Source of the DNA: Membranipora membranacea
Lineage: Eukaryota > Bryozoa > Gymnolaemata > Cheilostomatida > Membraniporidae
Length of the DNA: 60,000 nucleotides
NCBI GenBank assembly: GCA_914767715.1
Contig: OU612072.1
Span: 22,756,001 to 22,816,000 of the forward strand
Direction: 5' to 3'
The notes below the pieces were generated by a model that saw nothing but the letters and a program-made list of their open reading frames with translations, was not told the DNA's origin and ran no database searches. Shown in pieces: positions 1-12,770 of the stretch (position 1 is the stretch's first letter; each line of letters begins with the position of its first letter). Made by a program: the position numbers and the translations under genes.

Positions 1-92
1 TAAAGATAAACTTTCATATACCTTGACCTAAATGATGATAACAGTAGGATAAAGATCAGTATACTGAGGTATCAGCCAATGAGTGTCATTAC

Positions 93-3000
93 CTTTCAGG
101 TATCTTAGTCAGCTGACAGTATCCCAGGTGCAGTATCTCCAGATTAGTGAGTGCTGACAATGTCTGACTCAGCTGATCATCTCTACTTAGATTGTTATTG
201 CATAAGTTTAGGTCCTTCAGCGAGTTCATCTTTGCAATGCTGCAGACAAAGAAAATATAATATTCACATTATTCCCAGTTTAATACAATTATTTTTCGGA
301 TAGCCCAGAGCTACTCTGAATTCTTCGCCTCACAGGAACTCCCTATAATGCAGTGTATTCTAAGATCAAGTTTGATCCATTATTCTCTTGTATTAAGTTT
401 GAACTCATAGGAGAGCAACTCTGAATGCAGGAAAATGGACCAAACTTGGAAATTCGTCTTACAGAGGTAAATAAGGGGCTTTGGCTGTCTCGACAACAAA
501 AATACATAAAACAGGTGTTTACAAAAAAGTTAAGGCTGTAATGTTTTCTTTTTTTTGCAAGATTTGATGATGTATCAACACGACAAAAGAGGTCATAATA
601 AGTAATGTTCTTCTTTTAAGGTGCTGTCTGTACAGTAGTTAAATCCATTTTATCAACCAAAGGCAGAAATGTTGTATAGCCACTATAGGTTTCTCAACGG
701 AGCAATGCAAAGAAACTGTTGCATTTTAGCATTCACTACCCAACACAAAAAACGGGGAAATAATAAAACCTAAATAATTTTCAGCATTTTTGATGCCTGT
801 CTTGACAAAAATATAGAAACACTTTTTTTTTTGGCAAGTAAACGAATGACTAGATCTTAAAAAAGTAGAGAACCCTGGGAAATAATTGGACACTTATAAG
901 TGATAAGATGACTCCCAATCAAATTAACATTCTGACGTACTTTTTGCTGCATTGGGGTTTCAGCACCTTTAGCAAACCTTATATACCTCTCATATACCTT
1001 GACCTGAATGATGAAATCAAAAGGGTGAAGATGAATAAACTAAATAAACTGAGGTTTTGGCCTATGGGTGTCATTACCTGTCAGGTATATTATTCAGCTT
1101 ACAGCTTCTCAGGTGCAGTATCTCCAGATTAGTGAGTGTTGACAATGTCTGACTCAGCTGATCATCTCTACTTAGATTGTTATGGCATAATTTTAGGTCC
1201 TTCAGCGAGTTCATCTTTGCAATGCTGGAGAAAAGAAAATATGATTTCCACATTATTCCCTGCTTTATACAATTATTTTTCGGATAGCCCAAAGTTACTC
1301 TGATTTCTTCGCCTCACAGGAACTCCCCAAAATGCAGTGTATTCTAAGATAAAGTTAGATCCATTATTCTCTTGTAAATAAATAAGGGGCTTTGGCTGTC
1401 TCGGCAACAAAAAAAACATAAAACACGTGTCTACAAAAATATTAAGGCTGTAATGTTTTCTTTTCTTTTGCAAGATTTGACCATGTATCAACACGGCAAA
1501 AAAGGTCATAATAAGTAATGTTCTTCTTTTAAGGTGCTGTCTGTACACTTGTTAAATCCATTTTATCAACCAAAGACAGATATTTTGTATAGCTACTATA
1601 GGTTTCTCAACAGAACAATGCAAAAAAACTGTTGCATTTTAGCATTCACTACCCAACAACAAAACAGGGAAATGAAAAAACCTAAATAATTTTCAGCATA
1701 TATGATGACTGTCTTTGACAAAAATTTAGAAAAAACTTTTATTTGATGGGCAATTGTAAACACATGACCAGTTCTCAAAATTAGAGGACCCCGAGAAATC
1801 ATTGGACAGTTTTAAGTGATGACACGACTCCAAATCAATTTAATATTTATATTCATGTTTGTTTTGCTGCTTGTGGGTTTTAGTGATTTTTAAAGATAAA
1901 CTTTCATATACCTTGACCAAAATGATGATAACAGTAGGATAAAGATGAGTATACTGAGGTATCAGCCAATGAGTGTCATTACCTTTCAGGTATCTTAGTC
2001 AGATGACAGCCTGTCAGGTTCAGTTTCTCCAGATTAGTGAGTGCTAACAATCCCTGACCCAGCTGATCATCTCTACTTAGATTGTTATCGAATAAGTTTA
2101 GGTCCTTCAGCGATGTCATCTTAGCAATGCTGCAGAAAAAGAAATATAATCTTCACATTATTCCCTGTTTTATACAATTATTTTTCGGATAGCCCAGAGT
2201 TATTCTGATTTCTCCCCCAGACAGAATCTTCCTAAAACGGAGTGTATTTTCAAGTTTGATCCATTATTCTCTGGTATTAAGTTTGAACTGATAGGAGAGA
2301 AACTCTGAATGCAGGAAAATGGACCAAACTTGGTAATTCGTCTTACATAGTCAAATAAGGGGCTTTGGCTGTCTCGACAACAAAAATACATAAAACAGGT
2401 GTTTACAAAAAAATTAAGGCTGTAATGTTTTCTTTTTTTGCAAGATTTGATGATGTATCAACACGACAAAAAAGGTCATAATAAGTAATGTTCTCCTTTT
2501 AAGGTGCTGTCTGTACACTTGTTAAATCCATTTTATCAACCAAAGACAGAAATGTTGTATAGCTACCTCAACAGAGCAATGCAAAAAACTGTTGCATTTT
2601 AGCAGTCACTACCCATCACTAAAACAGGGAAATAATAAACCTAAATGACTTTCAGCATATATGATGACTGTCTTTGACAAAAATTTAGAAACACTTTTTA
2701 TTTGTTGGGCAATTGAACGCATGACTAGTGCTCAAAATTAGAGGACCCTGAGAAATCATTTGACAGTTTTAAGTGATGACACGACTCCCAATCAATTTAA
2801 TATTTATATTCATGTTTGTTTTGCTGCTTGTGGGTTTTAGTGATTTTTAAAGATAAACTTTCATATACCTTGACCTAAATGATGATAACAGTAGGATAAA
2901 GATAAGTATACTGAGGTATCAGCCAATGAGTGTCATTACCTTTCAGGTATCTTAGTCAGCTGACAGCCTTCCAGGTTCAGTATCTCCAGATTAGTGAGTG

Positions 3001-6000
3001 CTGACAATGTCTGACCCAGCTGATCATCTCTACTTAGATTGTTACCCTCTAAGTTTAGGTCTTTAAGCGATGTCATCTTAGCGATGCTGCAGACAAAGAA
3101 ATATAATCTTCACATTATTCCCAGTTTTATACAATTATTTTTCGGATAGCCTAGAGTTACTCTGATTTCTTCCCCTCACAGGAACTCCCTAAAATGCAGT
3201 GTATTCTAAGATCAAGTTTGATCAATTATTCTCTTGTATTAAGTTTGAACTCATAGGAGAGCAACTCTGAATGCAGGAAAATGGACCAAACTTGGTTATT
3301 CGTCTTAGAGAGTTAAATAAGGGGCTTTGGCTGTCTCGACAACAAAAATACATAAAACAGGTGTTTACAAAAAAATTAAGCCTGTAATATTTTCTTTTCT
3401 TTTGCAAGATTTGATGATGTATCAATACGACAAAAAAGGTGATAATAAGTAATGTTCTTCTTTTAAGGTGCTGTCTCTACACTTGTTGAATCCATTTTAT
3501 CAACCAAAGACAGATATGTTGTATAGCTACTATAGGTTTCTCAACAGAGCAATGCAAAAAAACTGTTGCATTTTAGCATTCACTACCCAACACTAAAACA
3601 GGGAAATAAAAAAACCTAATTAATTTTCAGCATATATGATGACTGTCTTTGACAAAAATTTAGAAACACTTTTTATTTGTTGGGCAGATAAACGCATGAC
3701 TAGTTCTCAAAATTAGAGGACCCTGAGAAATCATTTGACAGTTTTTAGTGATGACACGACTCCCAATCAATTTAATGTTTATATTCATGTTTGTTTTGCT
3801 GCTTGTAGGTTTTAGTGATTTTTAAAGATAAACTTTCATATACCTTGACCTAAATGATGATAACAGTAGGATAAAGATGAGTATACTGAGGTATCAGCCA
3901 ATGAGTGTCATTACCTTTTAGGAATCTCAGTCAGCTGACAGTATCTCAGGTTCAGTATCTCCAGATTAGTTAGTGCTGACAATGTCTGACTCAGCTTGTT
4001 GTGAACGAGTTTAGATGAATGTGGTTACGCGTAATGTGAATCCTAGTAGAGATTGTGAGTATGAGGAATTTTATGTATTACATTAGCTAGTTGCCTTCTC
4101 GTGTACAAGAGAAGACAACTACAAAGTATCACAAATATGTTTAACAGTATGAATGGGAAGCCCTGGTTCATACATGATTGAACATGGATGATTAGGGAGA
4201 GTGAGTGAGGTATTAATAGCAAGTAAAGAGTTTAGCTCAGGGACTCTTGATCCACTGAGAGAGCTGAGCACAACAAAAATATTAATTGGAGCTGAAATAT
4301 GTGGCAGCAGGACCCAGATATCTAGCCACATATTCAGTATTAGATAGTATTATAAAACAACCAGAAAATAACAACAAAAACAGCAACAAACAACAACAAA
4401 CAACAACAAACAACAACAAACAACAACAAACAACAACAACATGATTGCGTGATTGTGCTTGCGAGTTAATATCTTGTTCTGTTTATACTTGTATATGTTT
4501 TCTATCATGACATTGTCTCTCACCCATGTTTTTGTCTATCTCTAGGTTCGATATCACCGTAACAGGACAAGTCGATCAGGATTAAATTACTTTGATGGTT
4601 GTCGATTCAGAGGTAGAATAGTGTAATTCGGTGAGTTGTATATTTATATGAATTGAGCATCTGCCATTAACTAGTTGTTAGTGTACACCCCAAAGTGCAC
4701 CATTTCAAGTGTATCAAGCTGATCATCTCTACTTAGATTGTTTTGGCATAAGTCCAGCTCCTTCAGCGATGTCAACTTAGCAATGCTGCAGACAAAGAAA
4801 TATGATTTCCACATTATTCACTGTCTTATACACCATTTTTTTGCGGTCAGTTCAGAGTCACTCTGAATTCTCCCCCAGACAGAATCTTCCTAAAACGGAG
4901 TGTATTTTCAAGTTTGATCCATTATTCTCTTGTATTAAGTTTGAACTGATAGGAGAGAAACTCTGAATGCAGGAAAATGGACCAAACTTGGTAATTCGTC
5001 TTACATAGTCAAATAAGGGGCTTTGGCTGTCTCGACAACAAAAATACATAAAACGGGTTTTTACAAAAAAATTAGGGCTGTAATGTTTTAGTTTTTTTTT
5101 GCAAGATTTGTTGATGTATCAACACAACAAAAAAGGTCATAATATGTAATGTTGCCTTTTAGGGTGCTGTCTGTACACTTGTTAAATCCATTTTATCAAC
5201 CAAAGACAGAAATGTTGTATAGCTACTATAGATTTCTCAACAGAGCAATGCAAAAAAGCTGTTGCATATTAGCGTTCTCTACCCAACACTAAAACAGAGA
5301 CAACAAAAACCTAAATATCCTTCAGTGTTAATGATGACTGTCCTCGACGAAAATTGAAAATCACTTCTCATTTGTTGGGCAATTAAACGCATGACTAAAT
5401 CTAAAAAAAGTAGAGAACCCTGAGAAATCATTGGACAGTTTTAAGTGATAAGATGACTCCCAATCAATTTAACATTCTGACATACGTTTTTTTTGCTGCA
5501 TACAGAAATTTTGAACTATGGAACAGCACTGCATTAATACTGCTTCTACCTAATGTACATGGTGATGTTCGTGAGCTGTAATGACATGAGTCATCACCGT
5601 TTTAAAAATCTATCTATGATCATTTTTTAATATCTCACTATTTATTATAGATCAATTTCACATAATAATCAGCTTGAATACAAATACATAATCACCCTAA
5701 CATACCTCATTATATGTGATGGTACATTGTAAATTTTGAATAATTATCAAAACACAAAAGACATGACTATCACTACCTTACTGAGGCCTGACTGGCGTAT
5801 AGTAATACAATCCAATCGGCCAATAATCTATACCTCTCAGATTATCTCAAATTGTCATAATTACTTTAGTAAGTTATGCCATTAGCTTTATAGGCTCAGT
5901 TTGAAATTTTACTGATATTGTTATATACAACATTAAGACAACTTAAATAGCTACACAGAATATGTACCATTGTTAGTTTAATAGGAGCTTACAGATGGCC

Positions 6001-6739
6001 TGTATTATATAATATTAATAGTCATGAGTACATAATGTGACGACATGGTAATCTTACATCCTACTTATATTGATGATATATTTACCTGTCAGGCATCTTA
6101 GTCAGATTACAGTCCAACAGACGCAGAGATACCAGATCTGCAGTTAGTGTGGATAGACACCGATTCAGCTCATCACTTCCACTTATGTAAACCCACAGAT
6201 GCCTCAGTGATGTCATCTCTGATAATCTAAAACATACCAATACAGATATACATACTTCAAGTATGTCAATCGCATTAGAGCCTACACTATAACCTCACAT
6301 CAATTTTCTACCCTTGGAGAATGGTGACTAACATGGTTTGATCAAACTCTGCATGCAAACTTGGTACTGATAATAACAGTAAAGTCAGCATTATTCTGAA
6401 GGGGGATATGTGAGAAATTATTTTGGATAAAAAATTAGATCTCAAATTAAAATCATTTTGATAAAATAACTGAGCTCACTAACCTCAGACTTTTAAGGCT
6501 TCTTTCTGGTATCTCTTGGAGCATCAGACATTTCACTGATTTAGATAGGCTCTCTGGTATCTCTGCAGGTACATCACCACTAAAGAATAAAGCTATCTGA
6601 CCAGCTGAAGCTGTCTCTCTCTCCAGCTCTACTAGAGTCAGATATCTAGCGCTGAATAGATATCGCCCCCAGGTTTGTCCCCGTACATCAGGATCATCCC
6701 AGTTACTGTCACCCTGCTCCTTCCAAGCTACCCTGTATC
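93..6739 (-). CDS. Leucine-rich-repeat protein gene, 3' part, continuing off the left edge
   Basis: Minus-strand exon chain, read right to left: 6484-6739, 6086-6227, 4721-4785 plus 3915-3996 (one exon split by an insertion), 2940-3086, 1983-2129, 1078-1224 and 93-239. The five repeated exons are each exactly 147 nt, start and end in phase 2, follow a ctgcag or ctccag acceptor and end at GTAATG. Each encodes 49 residues, about two LRRs, with the pattern SLKDLNLxxNNLSRDDQL then LTNLEILxLxxCxLTKIPE. The 256-nt exon at 6484-6739 is not LRR-like at its start (YRVAWKEQGDSNWDDPDVRG) but ends in phase 2, so it splices in frame into the array. LRR proteins bind partners through the solenoid surface; which one this is (NLR-type, receptor or scaffold) cannot be told because upstream domains are not recognised. 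A frameshift in 6086-6227 and an insertion in the fifth LRR exon suggest this copy is decaying. Confidence 0.7.
3997..4716. mobile_element. Solo-LTR-like insertion, TG...CA ends, 4-bp target duplication
   Basis: A 720-bp insert absent from the four sister LRR units. It begins TGTTGTGAAC and ends GTGTATCA, the TG...CA ends typical of LTRs, and is flanked by AGCT at 3993-3996 and 4717-4720. It contains a (CAACAACAAA)n tract and no long ORF, which fits a single LTR left after recombination of an LTR retrotransposon. No internal retroviral genes are present, so the superfamily is unknown; a non-LTR origin is possible. Confidence 0.6.
4372..4440. repeat. CAACAACAAA decamer tandem repeat
   Basis: About six direct copies of a 10-bp CAA-rich unit inside the LTR-like insert. 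Confidence 0.9.
6086..6227 (-). pseudogene. LRR exon with a +1 frameshift
   Basis: The exon reads SEMTSLRHLWVYISG, then needs a shift of one base to continue DELNRCLSTLT...LVSLRLLDCNLTKMPD. The extra base is in the GGG run where 6179-6181 is ccc on the plus strand. Length is 142 nt; 141 would keep phase 2 on both sides like its neighbours. The donor GTAAAT and acceptor ttttag look intact. Either the gene is decaying or this is a sequencing indel. Confidence 0.55.
6484..6739 (-). CDS. Exon upstream of the LRR array, unrecognised domain
   Basis: A 256-nt exon open throughout, with acceptor attattacag and donor GTTAGT; phase 1 in, phase 2 out. It encodes about 85 residues rich in W, D and E at the start, then a stretch ending LMLQEIPERSLKSLR that resembles the lead-in to an LRR. 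The out-phase matches the LRR exons to the left. I do not recognise the domain. Confidence 0.5.
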
Positions 6740-6759
6740 CTGTAATAATCAGAAGCAAA

Positions 6760-8380
6760 ATAATAAAATGGTCATGAATGAACCTTTGAAATAAAGGGAA
6801 TATTATTATTATGTTTTAAGTGAAGATTCTCAACATTCATTATCTAAATGTTGTAAAAATTTTTAAATCTGGAACAAATACTACATGCATTATACACACA
6901 TGGCATCAGCTAATGATTCCATCCCACGAAGTATAGTTATATTATTTGCTGAAGAGATTATTCTTGTGAAAATAGTTTGCAATGAGCAACGCAATTTACT
7001 ACCAAAATTGATGTTCAATTTTGAGTTGTATGCTCTTGTTGTATCAATAGTCAACCGCAAACTCCCTCTTAAAAAAAGGATTTTGACTGTTAGACTATTT
7101 TTGCAATAAGCAGGAGTGAAGGTTGAAATTAAGACCAAGACTGTGTGCACTGTTTTTTGCCGATATCCTCCCAGTATCATCTCATATCAATAATATGATG
7201 GTTCATAGCATCACAGTGAAGCTCTTCATAGTGTGGTGGGAGAGAATTACTTGTTAGATCGTAATGTTGCTGATGCAGTCACACATCCTCGAGATTCTAG
7301 TTGATGTGGAACTGGTATACAGTAGGTGAGACCTCAGTCCGTAGACTGTCAAAAAAACTATGTCAGTACCCTAAACTTTTTCGGACTTCGAACCAACTAA
7401 TCAGCGAAAGCAATGAACATTACGGACACCTTATGAGGCCATGTACACAATTTGATATGCTGTATTCACCCTCAGAACTCACTTTTGTCTGTGCTAAGAT
7501 TTTCCTCTTCTCTGCCTTGCTCCATGATTGAAAGTTGCAAGTTGTGTGATTCACAGGACAGCTTTGGCAGCAATCTGAAGTTGAAGAAACAATTATTATG
7601 AATGCCATCAAAAAATTATCAAAAAATGGTCTTGGTGTGTACGTTACCAGGAGGGAATGGAGTGATGTGAGCTGATGTAGATACAATTATAATTGGTGGA
7701 TAAGTGAACAAATCTGAGAACAAAGGTATTACTAGAGAAAAATTTAATCTAGCAATATTCAACGGTTGAAGGATAAATGGACCCCATAGTATTGGTGTTG
7801 AAAGTTGAGGAAATGTACATGATTGTTGGCTTTCTTAGCTCTCTAATAGTCATTTCCTACACCTTTCATACAGATAATTTGATGTAAAAGAAATTTGATT
7901 TAGTCTATAAAACCTTCATGTTGCATCAATTCAAATAAGAGAACCATGGATATATATCTGTATTTTATTTTGCAGCCGATCTCCATGCCGTAATTATGTG
8001 TGGCCTTGAAGAGATAGCCTACTGTTCATTGTTGAACGTTTGGTGATATCAGGTTTTCTCAGCTAAGTGATGGCACTGCTTCCAACAGTGACTTATGCGG
8101 ATGAATACGGCCACCGAAACGCATACCCTTGTAAGAGATACTGAAAGTTTACATTTTCTAGCGTTTCGAAAGGTTGTAGATGCAAGATGATTTCAAGAGT
8201 TGATTTACAGTTTCAACTAATTATTGACTAGAGTTTTGGATATGGATGGTCCCGTTAGCAATGTCAATATTCAGATGAGGAAACTTTCTGGATTCAAATA
8301 AAGGGAAGTGATCAGATTTTAATTTAGATTTTAGCGCAGTTCAGTCATCTGTTGTATAAATCTCTCTATATTAGTTTATA
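6760..8380. other. No gene recognised
   Basis: AT-rich sequence with only short unsupported ORFs on both strands. It may be intron or the 5' side of the LRR gene. I see no RNA gene, tandem array or clear transposon end here. Confidence 0.5.
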
Positions 8381-8389
8381 GTCTCTTAC

Positions 8390-8465
8390 CGAATTTGATA
8401 TTTTACGGTTGACTAACTTCAGATTGTTGACCTCCAGAAATTCTGCTGCATCTGCTGTATTAGTG
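8390..8465 (-). CDS. Possible further upstream exon of the LRR gene
   Basis: A 76-nt open segment between a good acceptor (tattctttcag) and a donor (GTAAGA). It encodes NTADAAEFLEVNNLKLVN, LRR-like in hydrophobic spacing. Its out-phase (0) does not match the 6484-6739 exon (phase 1 in), so at least one exon would be missing between them. Low certainty. Confidence 0.25.
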
Positions 8466-9004
8466 CTGAAAGAATAAATGAGCGCTTTTTACACAGATTA
8501 AGAGTCATACTGATCACTACAATTATACAGAGAAAACACCATATTAAAACCTTCCTTTAGGGTGCGAGGGAACAGTTTTCAGATCACTTCATTTGGAAAT
8601 CTAGGGGATGCAATGCCTCCCTGCCTTCTCAGAACTATGCGCCTGTAATCGAATACAGTTTCAGTCTGATGTTTTGGAATTTGATTCTGAATTTTTGGGA
8701 AACACCAGTTATTTCTAAGATTACAGTCTGATAGGATTGGCTCTGATAGCTTGAGCTCCAAACCACTGAATTCACTTCTCCCTACAGCATTGCAGCAGGA
8801 ACATGCACTACTTTATGTGAATGAATTAGCGTAATTGGATTTCAATAGGATGATTTATTGTTCTTACTGATGATTGTATAGGATCTTTTTGATGTCAGCA
8901 CTGAAATTATCACACTATTTATTTGTAGATCGATGAGGAAGTAGCTCATCTTGTGAATGAAGGAGCACACACCCATAATGATGATGTATGTAAGCATTAA
9001 AGCC

Positions 9005-9385
9005 GAAAAGGTCACTTTGTTTGGCCAGTTACACTCTCACCACAGAGAAAAGTTAAAACGCACTTTCTCGCATTGTTCTAAATTTTGGTGTACAATATAT
9101 TCACTATGGTCGCATCTGAAATTCAGGAAATTTCTAGTTGTTGCTCTATTGCAGCAGATGGGAATTCCCCACTACATATAACATTCATGGAAAAGACAGG
9201 TCAAAAAAAGGGTTGCATAAAAATTGTTGCGGCTAATTGGTATACTCCCAAAGAAAGTAGCCAATCTCGAGAAAAAAGTTTGGTGATGCATGCCCTAATC
9301 CTCCATATGTTCGCCATACATGGACGACAATGTGCGACAACCAAAAGGACAAGCCCTAAACCTAATGACCTTTTTCAGGACCACC
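9005..9385. repeat. Dispersed repeat, copy 1 (partner at 12,912)
   Basis: About 370 bp in direct orientation similar to 12,912-13,262. Shared blocks include accacagagaaaagtt, catctgaaattcaggaaa and the run up to ctattgcag. Both copies keep the plus-strand peptide SHLKFRKxLVVALLQ in frame. Possibly a fragment of an unknown transposon. Confidence 0.6.
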
Positions 9386-9679
9386 AACTATAAATGAAGT
9401 GATTGTTTATTTATGTCACATCATGAAAAACGTTAGTAATAATGTTTTGTTCACAATAATATACACTAATACATGACATCATCATACTCGTGTTTACTCG
9501 AATCCTTTATACTTTATCATACTAATCTCTTAGATGAGATACATTGAGTTTTGGTCATTACAACCCTCACAAACTCCCAAAATGATCGATAAGAATAGTG
9601 TTTATTTGTGGCCGCTTGTTGGCTGAATGTTTCTAAATGTTTTTAGACAATTTTCTTTGCTTGTAGAACATGCCTCATT

Positions 9680-9832
9680 GGGCTGACTAAATCAGATAGT
9701 TATCTGATTAAATATGTTTTGCTGTACGTCGTGAACCCCTCCCCCCCCCCCCCCGGCGCTGACTGAATCAGATAATTCTCTGATTATATGTATACTCTTA
9801 TATGTCGTCAACCCGCCTCCTGGCGCTGACTG
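9680..9832. repeat. ~85-bp imperfect tandem duplication with a poly-C tract
   Basis: Two copies of a segment beginning ctgactRaatcagata, each followed by a gtcgt(g/c)aacc block; a third copy starts at about 9823 (ggcgctgactg). A 14-nt C run sits between the first two. Confidence 0.6.
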
Positions 9833-10077
9833 ATTTTTACAAGTGTCAATCAGGCTTTTATAGTGCTGGTTTGCTGTCCTGTTATTGTGCAACGTTTGCA
9901 TTTACAGGCGTAAAGGTGTTAACCTTGTTATTGCTTTTTGCCTTAATTTCTTCATTAATCTCCTTTGATTTGATTTGTTTTGTCATTTTTGATTTATCTA
10001 GCTGTCAAAACATCATTAGTCTGTCCTTTGCTTGACCTTCCCTCGATTTTTGTTTTAGTTATTTTTAGATAATTTAA

Positions 10078-10320
10078 GGTGTCAAGTGCACCTGTTTATC
10101 CATGGTGTAATCTGTTGGTTTTCCAATTTTGCAATCTTTCCAGAGTTGTTTCACGTGCCCAGGTTTCTTGTGGCCATGTAATAATTCAAAGATCTATGTT
10201 GTAACGTGCACCTATTTCTATGGTGTAATCTGTTTGGCTTTCCAATTGCGTAATTCTGGTCAGGTTGTCACAAGTGCCCAGATGTCTCATGACTTTGAAA
10301 TAATGGTTAGCTATATTTCA
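10078..10320. repeat. ~120-bp tandem duplication
   Basis: Two adjacent diverged units sharing gtgcacctrttt, tggtgtaatctgtt, ttccaatt and gtgcccag in the same order. No gene is recognised in or near it. Confidence 0.6.
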
Positions 10321-11399
10321 ATACTAATTCGGTGTATCACTCACTCTACTTAGTCCTCTATTCCAATCACGATGTAGTAAGCGCCTAACTAATTCAATTT
10401 GAAACTAAAACTTCCCGTCACCATGCCCTGAATGTCTAAGTATGTATCTGTTTGGTCTCAGTTTACCCTATAAGTGAAAGTTGGTTTTAAACTAATTTTG
10501 ATTTACTTTGTTTGTTTGTTTACAGGTCGTGTATGGGTTAATGGTGATTTCCTGTCTTCACAGTACAGTGTGCAAGCTTTATTCTCTAAAGAATACTTTA
10601 CCACACTACTGCTAGAACTCGATCTCATATCTATAACTTTAAAGTCCTTGAGTTTTGTTTAATTTTGTATCATTTGGTTAAAGGTAATGTTCCATGTCTG
10701 CTGACCTGAGATGAACCCTTGGTTCTAATTCCTAACCTTATCAAGATTATTGAAAACAATAACAGACAATAATAGATAATTAATTGACAGCTTATTGTGT
10801 CAATTTGACAAATGACAAATGTGTTTAACCCTTGAATTTTGCACTCAAGATCCATCAATCATAATTAGTTGACACAAGCTCAGTACAGTTCGCTTATTAA
10901 TAATAAATCATTTGAGAATAAGGATACTTCAATACGGTGTTGTGTAAGTGATCGTTGCACATTCGGAAGAAAATATGGCTGCTCTTATACCCTAAGGTAA
11001 TTATAAAACGTGATGTTTTTTATGATGATTACATAAGAAAATGTCATCTGACAGAATGCTTCTTCTTCAACTGGCTATGTAATATCAGAATAGTTTGTAT
11101 ACAAAGGGCTGTCTATCTGCAAAACATGATCAGTCCCTGAAAAGCTGAAATTGTAATACCACAATTTGCCATAAATCATTAAATAAACAGCTTAATTAAA
11201 CATCATCACATCCCAGGTCATTATTAGATGATCGTAACATATCTGGTCTATAGCACTGCAATGTGTGATTTCACATCATTAGCCTATAATTAAAAACACC
11301 ACTGGTAGTAGCTAATGAGTTAAAATTCATCGATTCAAGATGAATTCAAGGTAAATTATGACAGGCACTAAATATTGACATCTTTTCTCACATCCCAGG

Positions 11400-11590
11400 T
11401 ATGTCTAGACAAAGTTTGTCCATTTTCCTGCATTCAGAGTTCCTCTAAAACGAGTGGTCACGCCGCGGGTTACTCCATGGGTCACGCAACGGATCACGCC
11501 GCGGGTCACGACGCTGGTCACGCCACCGGTCATGCCGCCAGTCACGCCGCAGGTCACGCCGCGGGTCACGACACTGGTCACGCCTGCAGT
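11400..11590. repeat. 12-bp GGTCACGCCGCG-type minisatellite beside an LRR-intron fragment
   Basis: About eleven diverged 12-bp units of the form GGTCACGCCGCN at 11,456-11,585, GC-rich in an AT-rich setting. The plus strand is open across it (Gly-His-Ala repeats), but no start or splice context supports translation. The preceding 40 bp (ttttcctgcattcagagtt) match, in inverted orientation, the intron sequence repeated in the LRR array at 1-5 kb. Confidence 0.65.
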
Positions 11591-12631
11591 GACATCAGTG
11601 AGAGGGAGCAACCGGAGTGCAGGCAATTAAATTAATCTTGATCTATGGTAGATCCGAAAAGCAGCAGCAAAAGCTCGTTAAACGTATCTACCCCTCACCC
11701 CACACTTTCTTACCTAGAGAAAACTTGTTTTCAGAATGATTTCACTTAACTTACCTAAACAGATAATTGAGGATTGAAACCTTTTACAGTATAAAGGTGG
11801 GCTCCTGTGATCCCTCAGGTAAACCTTTTGAGATTATCTTCAATCTGTTCTCCTGAGACAGTAATCTGTAAAATATTTGCAAATTAATATTCATAGTTTC
11901 ATTATATTTTCTTAAATATGTCAGGCCACAAAGCAAGTATTAGTTAATAATAAGAAAATCTAATAGCCTAATATACCAATAGACCATGAGATCACAAATT
12001 TTAGCCAATAAAAACAAACACACCTGCTAGTTACTATTATATAACCAATATATCCCATCGCAAAGCAGTGGAAAAGACTTAGGAAGGTGCAGCATATGTG
12101 AATAAATCACCGATTACAAAGAGTCATTTTTTCATATTGTTCCGTCAAACTGATATCTTGCTGCTTTGGTTTGTCCTTGAATATTGTGCAGAAATAAGTA
12201 GCTATTCTTTTGTAAACTGACCGAATTATCTAACTAATTTCACCGCCGGTTAAATCCATATTAGGTCAACATATTGCTGGATTTAGATCCATGCAGTGAC
12301 AGCGGCCAGAGTTACATCAGAATGATGATTCATACATTCCTTTAGATATCAAGATATCAATGCAATAACTATTTGCACCTTTTAGTTTTTAGATTGAGGC
12401 AGAAAGTCACTTCCCGCTAAAAATGGTATGTAGTACAAAACAGTAATAATGATATATTATAGCGTTACCAGATGTTGATTTCCTGGTCAGAAAAGAAGTT
12501 TCTTTGTGTCCTCTTTGGGTCTCAACACCGAAGAGAAGACTGCTGATTGTTTGTACTGCGTTTAATCTGTTCAATTTGTGAAGAAAGATTTAGATCAGCA
12601 GCAGAAAAAGCGCGCTAAAAGTATCTATCGC

Positions 12632-12770
12632 TACACCCCACACACCCCACACACCCCACACACCCCACACACCCCACACACCCCACACACCCCACACACC
12701 CCACACACCCCACACACCCCACACACCCCACACACCCCAACGCCCACACCCCACACCCCAAACCCCTAAT
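12632..12770. repeat. 9-bp ACACCCCAC minisatellite
   Basis: About fourteen nearly perfect copies of a 9-bp C-rich unit. Any Thr-Pro-His repeat read from it is probably an artefact of the period being a multiple of three. Confidence 0.95.

Larger units (their letters stand above)
3915..4785 (-). pseudogene. LRR exon split by a 720-bp insertion
   Basis: The halves 4721-4785 (65 nt) and 3915-3996 (82 nt) add up to exactly 147 nt, the length of the other LRR exons, once one copy of the duplicated AGCT is removed. The acceptor (ctgcag) and donor (GTAATG) are intact. The insertion lies in the SRDDQL/SQTLS part of the repeat and would break the reading frame unless spliced out. Confidence 0.7.
1..5500. 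repeat. Tandem array of ~0.95-kb LRR exon plus intron units
   Basis: Exon 3' ends recur at 93, 1078, 1983, 2940 and 3915 (spacing 985, 905, 957 and 975 bp). The whole intron repeats as well, including the blocks around gggctttggctgtctcg and atgcaggaaaatggaccaaa. The array therefore grew by unequal exchange of exon-intron units, not by exon sequence alone. Short minus-strand ORFs in the introns are by-products of this repetition. Confidence 0.85.

Noticed and set aside
2200-5049. Family of repeated small ORFs starting MYFCCRDSQSPLF
   Set aside because: They are the same intron segment of the LRR array read in one frame and repeated with the array. They lie between the exons and have no support as coding.
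11375-11635. Gly-His-Ala repeat protein
   Set aside because: A 12-bp tandem repeat open on both strands, with no gene context.
12578-12769. Thr-Pro-His repeat protein
   Set aside because: It is a 9-bp minisatellite; any frame gives a three-residue repeat. No splice or start context.
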